Source: Gallionellaceae bacterium (lineage in GTDB: Bacteria > Pseudomonadota > Gammaproteobacteria > Burkholderiales > Gallionellaceae). Taken from it: 62,930 nucleotides of DNA. Location of the stretch: the NCBI GenBank assembly GCA_030834965.1, contig JAUQWW010000029.1, positions 1 to 62,930 on the forward strand, read 5' to 3'. The notes under the pieces were generated by a model that ran no database searches, was not told where the DNA came from, and saw nothing but the letters and a program-made list of their open reading frames with translations. The translations under genes were made by a program, and so were the position numbers. Below are positions 18,304 to 27,116 of this stretch, piece by piece; the stretch's first letter is position 1; the number at the start of each line of letters is the position of its first letter.

Positions 18304-20232
18304 TCAGCGCTGCGTGTGATGCGCGATCAGCGCTGCCACATCGAGAATCAGCGCGACCTTGCCGTCACCCATGATGGTCGCGCCAGAAATGCCCTGCATC
18401 TTGCGGAAATTTGATTCCAGGCTCTTGATAACCACCTGATGTTGGCCGAGCAACTCATCCACGAGCAGCGCAGTTTTCTTGCCTTCCGCCTCGACGATCA
18501 CCACAATGCCTTTTTCCAGGCCCTCGGCCTTGGTCTTGGTGCTGAATACCTCATGCAACGCGACCAAGGGCAGGTACTCTCCACGCACATGCACCATGCG
18601 GCCTTCACCGCTCACCGTCTTGAGATCGCTGTCGTTCATCTGCAGCGATTCGATGATCGCATTCAGCGGCACAATGTAAGTTTCATTTCCGACCCGCACC
18701 GAGAGCCCATCCAGAATGGCCAGCGTCAGCGGCAGGCGGATGATGACGCGGGAACCCGCGCCTTCCAGTGAATCGAGTTCGACACGACCGCCGATCTCGG
18801 AGATGTTGCGCTTGACCACGTCCATGCCCACGCCGCGCCCGGACACGTCCGTCACCACCTCGGCGGTGGAAAATCCCGGCTCCATGATCAGCGCCCAGAC
18901 ATCCTGGTCAGACATCTCATCGCGCAGCGGCAAACCGCGCTCCTTTGCCTTGGCCAATATCTTGCTGCGGTTCAGACCGGCGCCATCGTCCGACACTTCG
19001 ATCACCACGTTACCCCCCTGATGAAACGCCTTGAGGGTAATGGTGCCGCATGCATTTTTGCCTGCCGCGACGCGCTTCTCCGCTGATTCGACCCCATGAT
19101 CCAGGCTGTTGCGCACCAGATGTGTCAGTGGGTCGGAAATTTTTTCGATCAGCCCCTTGTCCAGCTCGGTGCTTTCACCCACCATTTTCAGCTCCACCTG
19201 CTTGCCCAGCTTGCCTGCCAAGTCGCGCACCAGACGCGGAAAGCGACTGAATACGAAAGAAATGGGCATCATGCGGATGGACATGACTGCTTCCTGCAAA
19301 TCGCGCGTATTGCGTTCCAGCTGGTACATGCCGCTCTGCAGGTGCTCATTTCCCGCACCGGACATGCTCTGTGCGGACTGCGCCAGCATGGCCTGGGTTA
19401 TCACCAGTTCGCCCACCAGATTGATCAGCTGATCAACCTTTTCCACGCTCACCCGAATTGACGTTGTTTCTGCCTGCGGGGACGCTGCCTTGTCGGCAGC
19501 GCGCCTTCCGGCGCTTGCAGCAGCCGCATCGGTGCGACGCTCTTGTGAGGCAGGTGTCGCATCGCCGTTGCTCGTACTGCTGCCACCTGACGGCTGCGCG
19601 GAATCTGCGGTCTTGGCATTTTCATTTGCAGTCATGTCAGGTGAGGATGGCGACACTTCCTGAAAAAAACCATAACCTTGGTTGGCTTCTCGTTCAGCCT
19701 TCTCCACTGGTGTTTCCTCGAAAAAGCCATAACCCTGCTCATCTTGCTGCGCGGCAGGTTCAGGCACGTCATCGAAAAAGCCATAGCCCGGATCTTCCTG
19801 TTTCACAGGCGCAGGTGTTTCACCTGCCACGGGCGCAGCCCGCTGCAAGGAAGACAGGCGCTCGAGCTTCTCGCACACAGTGCCCACCGCACTCGCATCC
19901 ACTTCCCCTTCGCCGCGATGCGAGGCCAACTGCATGGAAATGACATCGCCTGCCTCGAGGAAGGCGCTCACCATTTCGTCGATCAGCGTCATTTCCTGCT
20001 TGCGCAGCTTGTCGAGCAAGGTTTCGAGGATGTGCGTCACTTCGGTCATGTCGGTGAAACCGAAGGTGCCTGCCCCGCCTTTTATGGAATGGGCCGCACG
20101 AAAGATCGCATTGAGATCGTCCATGGACGGGTCTGACACATCCAGTCCAAGCAACAAGGATTCCATTGCCGCAAGGTGCTCGGCAGCCTCCTCAAAGAAG
20201 ACTTGGTAGAACTGGCTTAGATCAATGCTCAT
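18304..20232 (-). CDS. cheA: Chemotaxis histidine kinase CheA with GYGFF linker repeats
   Basis: The 642-residue protein has P1 (1-130) with phosphorylated H48 in AAHSIKGGAG, a long linker, the P3 dimerisation domain from about 255 (VEKVDQLINLVGELV), a P4 kinase domain ([33 protein letters not shown]) and a P5 CheW-like domain. No P2 CheY/CheB-docking domain is seen. Instead the linker carries three spaced copies of GYGFF followed by acidic residues (149-153, 167-171, 186-190). Such repeats seem to occur in other betaproteobacterial CheA proteins and could act as short docking motifs. Downstream is cheW; upstream, after a 113-base gap with a strong inverted repeat, is cheY. Confidence 0.95.
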   Translation of the reverse strand: MSIDLSQFYQVFFEEAAEHLAAMESLLLGLDVSDPSMDDLNAIFRAAHSIKGGAGTFGFTDMTEVTHILETLLDKLRKQEMTLIDEMVSAFLEAGDVISMQLASHRGEGEVDASAVGTVCEKLERLSSLQRAAPVAGETPAPVKQEDPGYGFFDDVPEPAAQQDEQGYGFFEETPVEKAEREANQGYGFFQEVSPSSPDMTANENAKTADSAQPSGGSSTSNGDATPASQERRTDAAAASAGRRAADKAASPQAETTSIRVSVEKVDQLINLVGELVITQAMLAQSAQSMSGAGNEHLQSGMYQLERNTRDLQEAVMSIRMMPISFVFSRFPRLVRDLAGKLGKQVELKMVGESTELDKGLIEKISDPLTHLVRNSLDHGVESAEKRVAAGKNACGTITLKAFHQGGNVVIEVSDDGAGLNRSKILAKAKERGLPLRDEMSDQDVWALIMEPGFSTAEVVTDVSGRGVGMDVVKRNISEIGGRVELDSLEGAGSRVIIRLPLTLAILDGLSVRVGNETYIVPLNAIIESLQMNDSDLKTVSGEGRMVHVRGEYLPLVALHEVFSTKTKAEGLEKGIVVIVEAEGKKTALLVDELLGQHQVVIKSLESNFRKMQGISGATIMGDGKVALILDVAALIAHHTQR

Positions 20233-20248
20233 AATGGGAGAGAGTCGG

Positions 20249-20347
20249 AATTGAGGATTCGGAGTTCAGGATTGAGAATTCGGGATTGAGGATCGAAAAA
20301 AAGCATTTCGGCGTTTCCCCTCAATCCTGCACTCCGACTTCTCAATT
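20249..20347. repeat. Inverted repeat with short tandem units between cheA and cheY
   Basis: The arm at 20249-20276 is the near-perfect reverse complement of 20320-20347 (about 24 of 28 positions). The left side also holds shorter tandem variants of the same unit, GGATTGAG followed by a TTCGG-like string, at about 20251-20293. The right arm runs into the cheY stop codon at 20346. It can fold into a large hairpin in the cheY-cheA mRNA; there is no T-tract. It resembles a small mobile palindromic element rather than a classic terminator. Confidence 0.7.
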
Positions 20348-20711
20348 ACCCGATCACTTTCTTCATCACCTCCAGCAGCTTCTGCGGGTCAAACGGCTTC
20401 ACCAGCCAGCCGGTCGCCCCTGCTGCCTTACCCTGCATTTTCATGGTATCGCCAGATTCGGTGGTGAGCATCAAGATGGGGACGCTACGATATGAAGGCA
20501 TGGCGCGCAGTGTCTTGATCAATGTCAGGCCATCCATGCGTGGCATGTTCTGGTCGGTCAGCACCAGATCAACAGTCTTCATCTTGGCTTTTTCCAGACC
20601 ATCCTGGCCGTCCACTGCCTCAATCACTTCATAGCCGGCACCCTTGAGGGTGAATGCCACCATCTGCCGTATGGAGCTGGAATCGTCAACACTAAGAACT
20701 GTTTTTGCCAT
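20346..20711 (-). CDS. CheY-family response regulator
   Basis: The 121-residue single receiver domain has acidic pocket D9/D10, phosphoacceptor D53 in LVLTDQNMPRMDG, a Thr-Thr switch (LMLTTE) and the conserved Lys in LVKPFDP. The ATG at 20711 is chosen; an in-frame TTG two codons upstream is less likely. Its sequence (TVLSVDDSSSIRQMV) is of the adaptor type found next to CheA and differs from the canonical CheY at 24.6 kb. It may compete for phosphate or act on the other kinase rather than on the motor. The gene lies upstream of cheA and downstream of a receptor gene. Confidence 0.9.
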   Translation of the reverse strand: MAKTVLSVDDSSSIRQMVAFTLKGAGYEVIEAVDGQDGLEKAKMKTVDLVLTDQNMPRMDGLTLIKTLRAMPSYRSVPILMLTTESGDTMKMQGKAAGATGWLVKPFDPQKLLEVMKKVIG

Positions 20712-20780
20712 TATCAATACCCGTACTAGAACGATGGGGATATCTTACCCTGAGAACCGCTTTCAAAACAAACACTGCAT

Positions 20781-21989
20781 TTAAAACAAATCGATGTCGC
20801 CGCTCTGCATGTGTTCCTGTCGTACCGGATTGCGCTGGCTGACCTGATTGGCACGCTTGAATATCTCGATAATTTCCTGGCTTACCCGCTGTGTCTCGTC
20901 GGATGTTGCAAGTTCGCCATTCTGTTCATTCCGCGCCAGATCTCCAATGATGCGCCATGCATCCTGCATGCTGTCCAGGCGCAATCTGGAGTGCTGCAAC
21001 AATTGGTTGACCATATCCTGAAACTGCAGCGAGGTAACGGCGTTGCCGACCACGTCGTTTACCTTGCCGGAAATCTCCGCCTGTTTAACGATCACCTGCG
21101 ACATGCTCTCATTGGTTTGTTGCACGCGCTGCATCACGGCATCCAGACGCTTTTTGGAATCGAGCGCAAATTGCATGTCCAGCGAGGCCATCTGGCTGAT
21201 GGATTTCTCGGCTTCGCCGATGGCGCCATGCACCTTATTGACGTTGCTGCGTATCTGGGAACTGAAATGTTCGGCCCGCGTCGACAGCTTGCGCACCTCG
21301 TCCGCCACCACCGCAAATCCGCGGCCGGACTCGCCTGCCCTTGCCGCCTCGATTGCTGCGTTAAGCGACAGCAGATTGGTCTGCTTGGAGATGGAGTCAA
21401 TTTCGCCGAGCACCTGCAGGATGCCTCCCACCTGGTGGCTGACCGCCTCCATCTTCTCGACCAGTTCCATGCCCACCTTGCTGTTGTTGATTATGCCGCT
21501 CACCATCTGTTGCAGCGTCGCCGAGGTTTCATCCAGCGAATTCTCGATGGAAAAGCCTCCCTCGCCGGTCTCCGTCGCAATGACGGAAACCGCTGAGTCG
21601 CGCTGCTCCTGTATCAAGCAGTGCATGCCATCGAAACTCTCCAGCAATTTCCCTATCGCGTCGCTCAACAATGACTGGATCTGGCTCAGGTCTTCATTCG
21701 AACCTGCGAAATGCGTGTCGAATTCCTGGTGGGTCTGCAGCAGAATGCTGTCCACCCCGCGATCCTCCGACAGGACAACTGGAGTACCGCGCGCATGACC
21801 TTGTTGGGCATCATCCTGCCGTCTGGAAAAAGCAAACCAGGCGAGACTGACCGCCAATAAAGTAATGGCGGCATGCATGGCCGGCGCCAGCAGGCCGGTT
21901 TCAAGCCGGGTTGTGCCCCAGTGCAACACCCATGCGGCCAGCGCCGTGACTGTCAGCAGCGTTACGAAGTGAATGCCGCGCTTTTCCAT
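20781..21989 (-). CDS. Small methyl-accepting chemotaxis-like protein without sensor domain
   Basis: The 402-residue protein has two closely spaced hydrophobic helices near the N-terminus ([16 protein letters not shown] and [15 protein letters not shown]) with hardly any periplasmic loop. The cytoplasmic signalling part has the conserved tip ([38 protein letters not shown]). After the tip comes [20 protein letters not shown], a helix resembling the CheZ-type QDxxxQ segment. The ATG at 21989 has AAGGGG upstream; a GTG at 22010 overlapping the cheA stop is also possible. Without a ligand-binding domain it probably senses the cytoplasm or membrane, or tunes the array. It lies between the two cheA genes. 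Confidence 0.85.
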   Translation of the reverse strand: MEKRGIHFVTLLTVTALAAWVLHWGTTRLETGLLAPAMHAAITLLAVSLAWFAFSRRQDDAQQGHARGTPVVLSEDRGVDSILLQTHQEFDTHFAGSNEDLSQIQSLLSDAIGKLLESFDGMHCLIQEQRDSAVSVIATETGEGGFSIENSLDETSATLQQMVSGIINNSKVGMELVEKMEAVSHQVGGILQVLGEIDSISKQTNLLSLNAAIEAARAGESGRGFAVVADEVRKLSTRAEHFSSQIRSNVNKVHGAIGEAEKSISQMASLDMQFALDSKKRLDAVMQRVQQTNESMSQVIVKQAEISGKVNDVVGNAVTSLQFQDMVNQLLQHSRLRLDSMQDAWRIIGDLARNEQNGELATSDETQRVSQEIIEIFKRANQVSQRNPVRQEHMQSGDIDLF

Positions 21990-22006
21990 GCCTGCCCCTT
22001 CATCAT

Positions 22007-23911
22007 TCACCCGCGTATGTCTCCGAGCAATTCCTTGATATCCAGGATCAGCACGATCTCGCCATCACTGGACATGGTCACACCCGCCACGCCCTTGGGG
22101 CGGAAGGTATCCAGCGACTTGATCACGACATCATCATGGCCCGCAAAACCATCGGCTGAAAGAATAAAGCTGTTTTTTTCGATCTGCATCAATACGCCCA
22201 CTTCCGGCGTTTCAGCCTGCTCCCAACCGATCAGTCGTGCCAGCGGAAGCACTGGCAGCACTTCTCCGCGCACCACCATGGTGGCTTTACCGGATACCTG
22301 TTGCAGATCGTCCGGTGAAATCGACAGAATTTCCCGCACCAGTGACAAGGGCACTGCGAACGACTGGTTGCAGAGACGCAACAACAGCACAGGCAGGATG
22401 GCCAGCGTGAGCGGCAGCATGATGGTGAATTCGCTGCCCTTGCCCGGCTCGGAGGCAATATTGATGGTGCCGTTCAGCTTCTGGATATTGGTTTTCACCA
22501 CATCCATGCCGACACCGCGTCCGGAAACGCTGGAAATCTGGTCTTTGGTCGAGAATCCCGGCAGGAAAATCAAATTCAGGCTCTGTTCATCATCGAGACT
22601 GCTTGCAGCCTCTGCGCTGATCAACCCTTTCTCGATTGCCTTGTTGCGGATCGCTTCAGGGCGCATGCCCTTGCCATCATCGGATATGCTGATAAGAATG
22701 TGATCGCCTTCCTGGATCGCACTCAGCCGCACCAGGCTTTTTGCCGGCTTGCCCGCAGCCGCGCGCTGCTCGGGATCTTCCACACCATGATCCACCGCAT
22801 TGCGAATCAAGTGCACCAGCGGATCATTGAGATCCTCGATCATGGTTTTGTCGATCTCGGTTTCTTCGCCGGACAACACCAGCTCCACATCCCTGCCCAG
22901 TTGGCGCGCCAGATCACGCGCCAGGCGCGGATATTTGTTGAACAGGCGGCCGATAGGCTGCATACGCGTCTTCATCACGGCGTTCTGCAAATTCACCACC
23001 AGCGCATCGAGCTGGCTGACTGACTCGTCCAGCGCGCGCATCGTGGCCGCATCGGTACGCCCCTGGAGGATGTCGCTGCGCAGATGGGTCAAGCGGTTTT
23101 TGGTCAGCCCGATTTCACCGGAAAGATTGAGGACCTGATCCAGACGGTCCGTATCCACCCTGATGGTATTGTCCTTGGCCACCTCGCCCTCGCGGCGCGT
23201 GCTGGGTGGCGCTTTGTTGCCCGGGACATCGTCGGCACGCCGTCCGAAAGCGCTGATCTTGAGCTGGGTTTCATCAATAACCGGGGCGGACGCTGCAGCA
23301 GGTGCAGCGGCAGGCGCAGCCTGCTCCGGTACGCCAACAGAATTTTGCGATCCGTTGCCGCCCGCAACCGGTGTCCCATTGTCACCCACCAGGGCCTGAT
23401 ACAACACATTCCAGTCCGGCCCGTTTGCACCTGTGGCCGACGGTGAAACAGCGGGCTGGGCAGGCTGAGAAGCAACAGCTTGCGGTGCAGCCACAGCGGC
23501 AGGCACCGCACCAGCCGCCTCTCCTTTCAGTGCGGCATGCAGCGAGGCAATCAAGTGTGGGGGAGCGGCATCCGGCTGCCTGCTTTGCGCCAGAGAGCCA
23601 AACATTTGCTTGACCTCTCCCGTTGCCGCAAAAATGACATCCATGAGTTCCGCACTCAGATTCAGTTCGCCGTTGCGCAGCTTGTCGAACAAATTTTCGG
23701 TGAGATGGCACAACGTGACCAGTTCCGTTGCATTGAGGAATCCGGCGCCGCCTTTAATGGTATGGAAGCCGCGGAATATCACATTGAGCAGATTGCGGTC
23801 TTGGGGCGTTTTTTCCAGATCCATCAGCTTGCTGTCGACATCGGACAGCAGATCGGAGGACTCCGTCAGGAAATCCTGCATCAATTCTTCCATGCCCGCA
23901 AAGTCGTTCAT
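22007..23911 (-). CDS. cheA: Second chemotaxis histidine kinase CheA
   Basis: The 634-residue protein has P1 with phosphorylated H50 in [11 protein letters not shown], a long Ala/Pro-rich linker without a clear P2 domain and without GYGFF motifs, P3 ([17 protein letters not shown]), the P4 kinase domain ([32 protein letters not shown]) and a C-terminal CheW-like P5 ([13 protein letters not shown]). It follows cheZ by one base and lies in the cheV-cheV-cheY-cheZ-cheA segment, so this kinase is probably the one that phosphorylates the motor-binding CheY. It is a paralogue of, not a copy of, the CheA at 18.3-20.2 kb. Confidence 0.94.
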   Translation of the reverse strand: MNDFAGMEELMQDFLTESSDLLSDVDSKLMDLEKTPQDRNLLNVIFRGFHTIKGGAGFLNATELVTLCHLTENLFDKLRNGELNLSAELMDVIFAATGEVKQMFGSLAQSRQPDAAPPHLIASLHAALKGEAAGAVPAAVAAPQAVASQPAQPAVSPSATGANGPDWNVLYQALVGDNGTPVAGGNGSQNSVGVPEQAAPAAAPAAASAPVIDETQLKISAFGRRADDVPGNKAPPSTRREGEVAKDNTIRVDTDRLDQVLNLSGEIGLTKNRLTHLRSDILQGRTDAATMRALDESVSQLDALVVNLQNAVMKTRMQPIGRLFNKYPRLARDLARQLGRDVELVLSGEETEIDKTMIEDLNDPLVHLIRNAVDHGVEDPEQRAAAGKPAKSLVRLSAIQEGDHILISISDDGKGMRPEAIRNKAIEKGLISAEAASSLDDEQSLNLIFLPGFSTKDQISSVSGRGVGMDVVKTNIQKLNGTINIASEPGKGSEFTIMLPLTLAILPVLLLRLCNQSFAVPLSLVREILSISPDDLQQVSGKATMVVRGEVLPVLPLARLIGWEQAETPEVGVLMQIEKNSFILSADGFAGHDDVVIKSLDTFRPKGVAGVTMSSDGEIVLILDIKELLGDIRG

Positions 23912-23912
23912 T

Positions 23913-24635
23913 TTAAAACCCCATGCTTTCCAGCAGATCGTCTACCTGATCCTGGCTGGTCACCACATCAGTACGCCCTGCCGCATTCACGACCGGTCCA
24001 TTCAGCAACCCGGCATAGGCGTCCGGGCTGGCCGTGGAGGGAGGATTCTCGACCAGCAGTTCCACCAGTTGCTGCTCCATTTGCCGCGTGACATCCACAA
24101 TTTTCTTGATAACCTGCCCGGTCAAATCCTGGAAATCCTGCGCCATCATGATTTCCATCAAGTACGCATTGGTCACCTTGGTCTGCTTCGGCATGTCAGA
24201 CAGGAAAGCATGGGTTTGTGTAGCCAGATTCTTGAATTGCTCGACATCAAGCTGTTTGTCAAAAAGCTTCTGCCATTCCCGTGCCAGCCTCTGGGATTCG
24301 ACTTCCATTTTCTCCACCACCGGCTGGGCCGCTTCGGTGGCATTCAGCACCCGCTCCGCAGCTTGTTCGGTCAGGGTGGCTATATAATTGAGTCGGTCGC
24401 GCGCATCGGGAATGGCAGAGGCTGCCCGCTCCAGGCTCTTGTCATAGCCCAGCTCGTGCAGGCTGTCATGCAGCACGCGCGTCATGCGGCCTATCGTATT
24501 GATTATCTTGTCTGAAGGGTTTCCTGCATTCTCATCGTGAGATGCCTGGCCGGGTTCGCTCCGGTCATCGCTGGCAGCAACGATGCTGTCAAACAGCGCT
24601 TCCAAATCATCTGAATCTTGTGCATTTTCGGACAT
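23913..24635 (-). CDS. cheZ: CheY-P phosphatase CheZ
   Basis: The protein has about 240 residues. CheZ speeds up dephosphorylation of CheY. The helical hairpin carries the key segment AYLMEIMMAQDFQDLTGQVI, with the catalytic Gln in QDLTGQ. The extreme C-terminus VDDLLESMGF is the short helix that docks on CheY. The ATG at 24635 (MSENAQDSDDLEALFDSI) is taken; a GTG at 24647 overlapping the cheY stop by four bases would add four residues. It lies between cheY and cheA, as in enteric-type clusters. Confidence 0.94.
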   Translation of the reverse strand: MSENAQDSDDLEALFDSIVAASDDRSEPGQASHDENAGNPSDKIINTIGRMTRVLHDSLHELGYDKSLERAASAIPDARDRLNYIATLTEQAAERVLNATEAAQPVVEKMEVESQRLAREWQKLFDKQLDVEQFKNLATQTHAFLSDMPKQTKVTNAYLMEIMMAQDFQDLTGQVIKKIVDVTRQMEQQLVELLVENPPSTASPDAYAGLLNGPVVNAAGRTDVVTSQDQVDDLLESMGF

Positions 24636-24643
24636 GGCATCAC

Positions 24644-25036
24644 TCACTTAGTCGGCATTTTTTCAAAAATCTTCTTCAGTTTTTCATCCAGCGTCGCAGC
24701 CGTAAACGGCTTGACAACATAGCCGCTGGCGCCCGCCTGCGCCGCCTCGATGATGTTTTCACGCTTGGCCTCGGCGGTTACCATCAGCACGGGCAGATGC
24801 TTGAGTTTTTCATCCGCACGGATAGCCCGCAGCATGTCGATTCCGGTCATGTTCGGCATATTCCAGTCCGAGACCACGAAATCAAACTGTTCTGCACGCA
24901 GCTTGTTCAGCCCCTCCGCACCGTCTTCTGCCTCCTGCACGTTGGTGAAACCGAGCTCCTTGAGCAGGTTGCGTACAATGCGCCGCATCGTGGAAAAATC
25001 ATCCACCACCAGGAATTTCATATTTGCATCTGCCAC
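24644..25036 (-). CDS. cheY: Motor-binding response regulator CheY
   Basis: The 130-residue protein is very close to E. coli Che[20 protein letters not shown], phosphoacceptor D57 in [28 protein letters not shown] and [13 protein letters not shown] use the GTG at 25036 because GGAGG lies six to seven bases upstream and the resulting [10 protein letters not shown] aligns with the E. coli start; an ATG five codons later is weaker. CheY-P binds FliM to reverse the motor and is dephosphorylated by CheZ, encoded directly downstream. Confidence 0.96.
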   Translation of the reverse strand: MADANMKFLVVDDFSTMRRIVRNLLKELGFTNVQEAEDGAEGLNKLRAEQFDFVVSDWNMPNMTGIDMLRAIRADEKLKHLPVLMVTAEAKRENIIEAAQAGASGYVVKPFTAATLDEKLKKIFEKMPTK

Positions 25037-25092
25037 AATAAACCTCCAGTATCGAAAACCGAGCGCCTATGTCTGCGCTCCAGCCCTCGTGC

Positions 25093-26073
25093 CTAGACTA
25101 CCAACAGTGGACGCAATGTTCCAGCCAGAGCCACTGCATCAAACTTGGATACATAGCAGTCGACCCCGACCCGCTTTCCCATATCCCGGTTAGCTTCCGA
25201 GGACAGTGACGAATGCATGACCACCGGAATGCCATCAAAACGCTTGTCCGCCTTGATATGCTGGGTCAGCACATAGCCATCCATCACCGGCATCTCCGCG
25301 TCTACAAGCACGACCTGAATCTGATCGCGCAGACTGACGCCGCTGTTCTGTGCCACGTCCGCCAGCCCCTTCAGCCGCTCCCATCCTTCCAGACCGTTGT
25401 TCGCCTGCATGTGCTTGGTGCCCATCTTGTCGAGCACTTCGCTTATTTTCTTACGTGCAACCGCCGAGTCATCCACGAAAAAGACACACAATTCATGCCC
25501 TCTTTCAACTTTCTCGACGTTGCCCACCACATCCTCACCAAATGCGTTGGCGAGAATCTGCTCGACATCCAGCAGCGAAACCAGCTTGCCGTCCGGCAAT
25601 TCGGTAATGGCGGTAATCATGTCCTTGCTGCCTGTCAGCATGCCCTCCGCAGGGCGCACCTTGTCCCAGTCCACGCGGATGATGCGGTCCACGTCATGCA
25701 CCAGAAAGCCGAGAATATGGCGGCTATATTCGGCCACCATCATGGTGTTCTGTGTCTGCGACACTCGCCCGTCCAGCCCCAAGAACTTGGCCAGGGTGAG
25801 CACCGGAATGATGTGCCCGCGCAGCGACACGATGCCGTCCACACCTGTCGGCATATTGGGTGTTTTGGTAATCGGCATCGTACGACATACTTCCTTGACC
25901 TTGAATACGTTGATGCCGAATATTTCCTGTGTACCGAGCGAGAACAACAGGATTTCCATCTTGTTGGAACCGGCCAGATTGGCTCTGGCATCGACGGTAT
26001 CAAACAGGCTGCCGCTGTTTTCTCCCGGCCGCAATTTATCGGCTAATTGTGATTGATATTCGGCAAGCGACAT
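25093..26073 (-). CDS. cheV: CheV coupling/receiver protein, copy 1
   Basis: The 326-residue protein has a CheW-like domain (about 38-180: MEILLFSLGTQEIFGINVFK, GIVSLRGHIIPVL, LDVEQIL) fused to a receiver domain (about 195-322: FFVDDSAVARKKI, VVLVDAEMPVMDG, VVMHSSLSS). CheV couples receptors to CheA and may act as a phosphate sink in adaptation. It follows the second cheV by 13 bases and precedes cheY. The two CheV proteins clearly derive from one ancestor but have diverged widely, so each may serve a different receptor class. Confidence 0.94.
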   Translation of the reverse strand: MSLAEYQSQLADKLRPGENSGSLFDTVDARANLAGSNKMEILLFSLGTQEIFGINVFKVKEVCRTMPITKTPNMPTGVDGIVSLRGHIIPVLTLAKFLGLDGRVSQTQNTMMVAEYSRHILGFLVHDVDRIIRVDWDKVRPAEGMLTGSKDMITAITELPDGKLVSLLDVEQILANAFGEDVVGNVEKVERGHELCVFFVDDSAVARKKISEVLDKMGTKHMQANNGLEGWERLKGLADVAQNSGVSLRDQIQVVLVDAEMPVMDGYVLTQHIKADKRFDGIPVVMHSSLSSEANRDMGKRVGVDCYVSKFDAVALAGTLRPLLVV

Positions 26074-26086
26074 AATTCAGCTCCTT

Positions 26087-27028
26087 TCAGGTCAGCAGGC
26101 GCTTGAGCGTCTGCGCCAGCCTCTGCGGTTCAAATTTGGGCACGTACTCATCCACCCCGACGGCTTTACCAAGCTGCTCATTCGATTCACTGGAAAGCGA
26201 CGAATGCATCAATACCGGTATATTGGCAAAGCGCTTGTCTTCCTTGACCTTGCGCGTCAGCATGTACCCATCCATTTCCGGCATTTCAACATCGGTAAGG
26301 ATGACCTGTATCATGTTGCTCACCGGAATCCCCGCGGATTCGGCATAACTGGCCATCTTCTGCAATTCCTCCCACGCCTGGCGGCCATTGATGGCAGAAA
26401 TATGATTCACCTGCATCGCATCCAGTGTGCTGCTGATTTGCTTGCGCGCCACCGAGGAATCATCCGCAAAAAACACGGTGCGTCCAGATACCTCCAATGG
26501 TTTGACGCTTTTAAGTGCCGTGTCATCACTAAAATGTCCGGTTTCGGCCAGCACTTTTTCCACATCCATCATCATCACCAAATGCCCGTCTGCCAGCTCG
26601 GTAACAGCCGTCACCAGCCCACCCATCTGGGAATTGAGCATATCCGGTGGCACCTTCATGGCAGACCAGTCAAGACGCAAAATGGTATCCACTGCCTCGA
26701 CCAGAAAACCCTGTGTGTGGCCGTTGTATTCCGTGACGATCATGATCTCCGGCTTGAGATCAGTCTGTACGCCGGTATATTTTGCCAGGTCGATCACGGG
26801 CACCAGCTGGCCGCGCAGGCTCACCATCCCTTCCACTGCATCAGGCATTTCCGGTGCACGGGTTATGACAGGTTTGCGCATCACCTCGCGCACCTTGAAC
26901 ACGTTTATTCCGAAGATTTCACGGCGTCCGTTGCGGCTGTCCACGCCAAGCGTAAACATCAGGATTTCCAATTTATTGGTTCCTGCCAGCTTGGTGCGCT
27001 CATCTATGCTTCTAAGCAATTCAGACAT
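26087..27028 (-). CDS. cheV: CheV coupling/receiver protein, copy 2
   Basis: The 313-residue protein has the same CheW-receiver layout as its downstream neighbour: LEILMFTLGVDSRNGRREIF with a short insertion, GMVSLRGQLVPVIDLAKY, then FFADDSSVARKQI, VILTDVEMPEMDG and VLMHSSLSSE. The VxxLRGxxxPVxDL core that contacts receptors is intact, as is the Asp phosphorylation site. It follows the haem-type receptor gene by 88 bases and is in the same transcription unit, so it may be the dedicated coupler for that receptor. Confidence 0.94.
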   Translation of the reverse strand: MSELLRSIDERTKLAGTNKLEILMFTLGVDSRNGRREIFGINVFKVREVMRKPVITRAPEMPDAVEGMVSLRGQLVPVIDLAKYTGVQTDLKPEIMIVTEYNGHTQGFLVEAVDTILRLDWSAMKVPPDMLNSQMGGLVTAVTELADGHLVMMMDVEKVLAETGHFSDDTALKSVKPLEVSGRTVFFADDSSVARKQISSTLDAMQVNHISAINGRQAWEELQKMASYAESAGIPVSNMIQVILTDVEMPEMDGYMLTRKVKEDKRFANIPVLMHSSLSSESNEQLGKAVGVDEYVPKFEPQRLAQTLKRLLT

Positions 27029-27116
27029 GGCTGACTCCGTTCAATCCATTCAAAAAGACAAGGTGTGAGTAGGATGGCTGGGCGTATGCTGCCCTCCCTT
27101 TCCCCATCTCCTTGCG

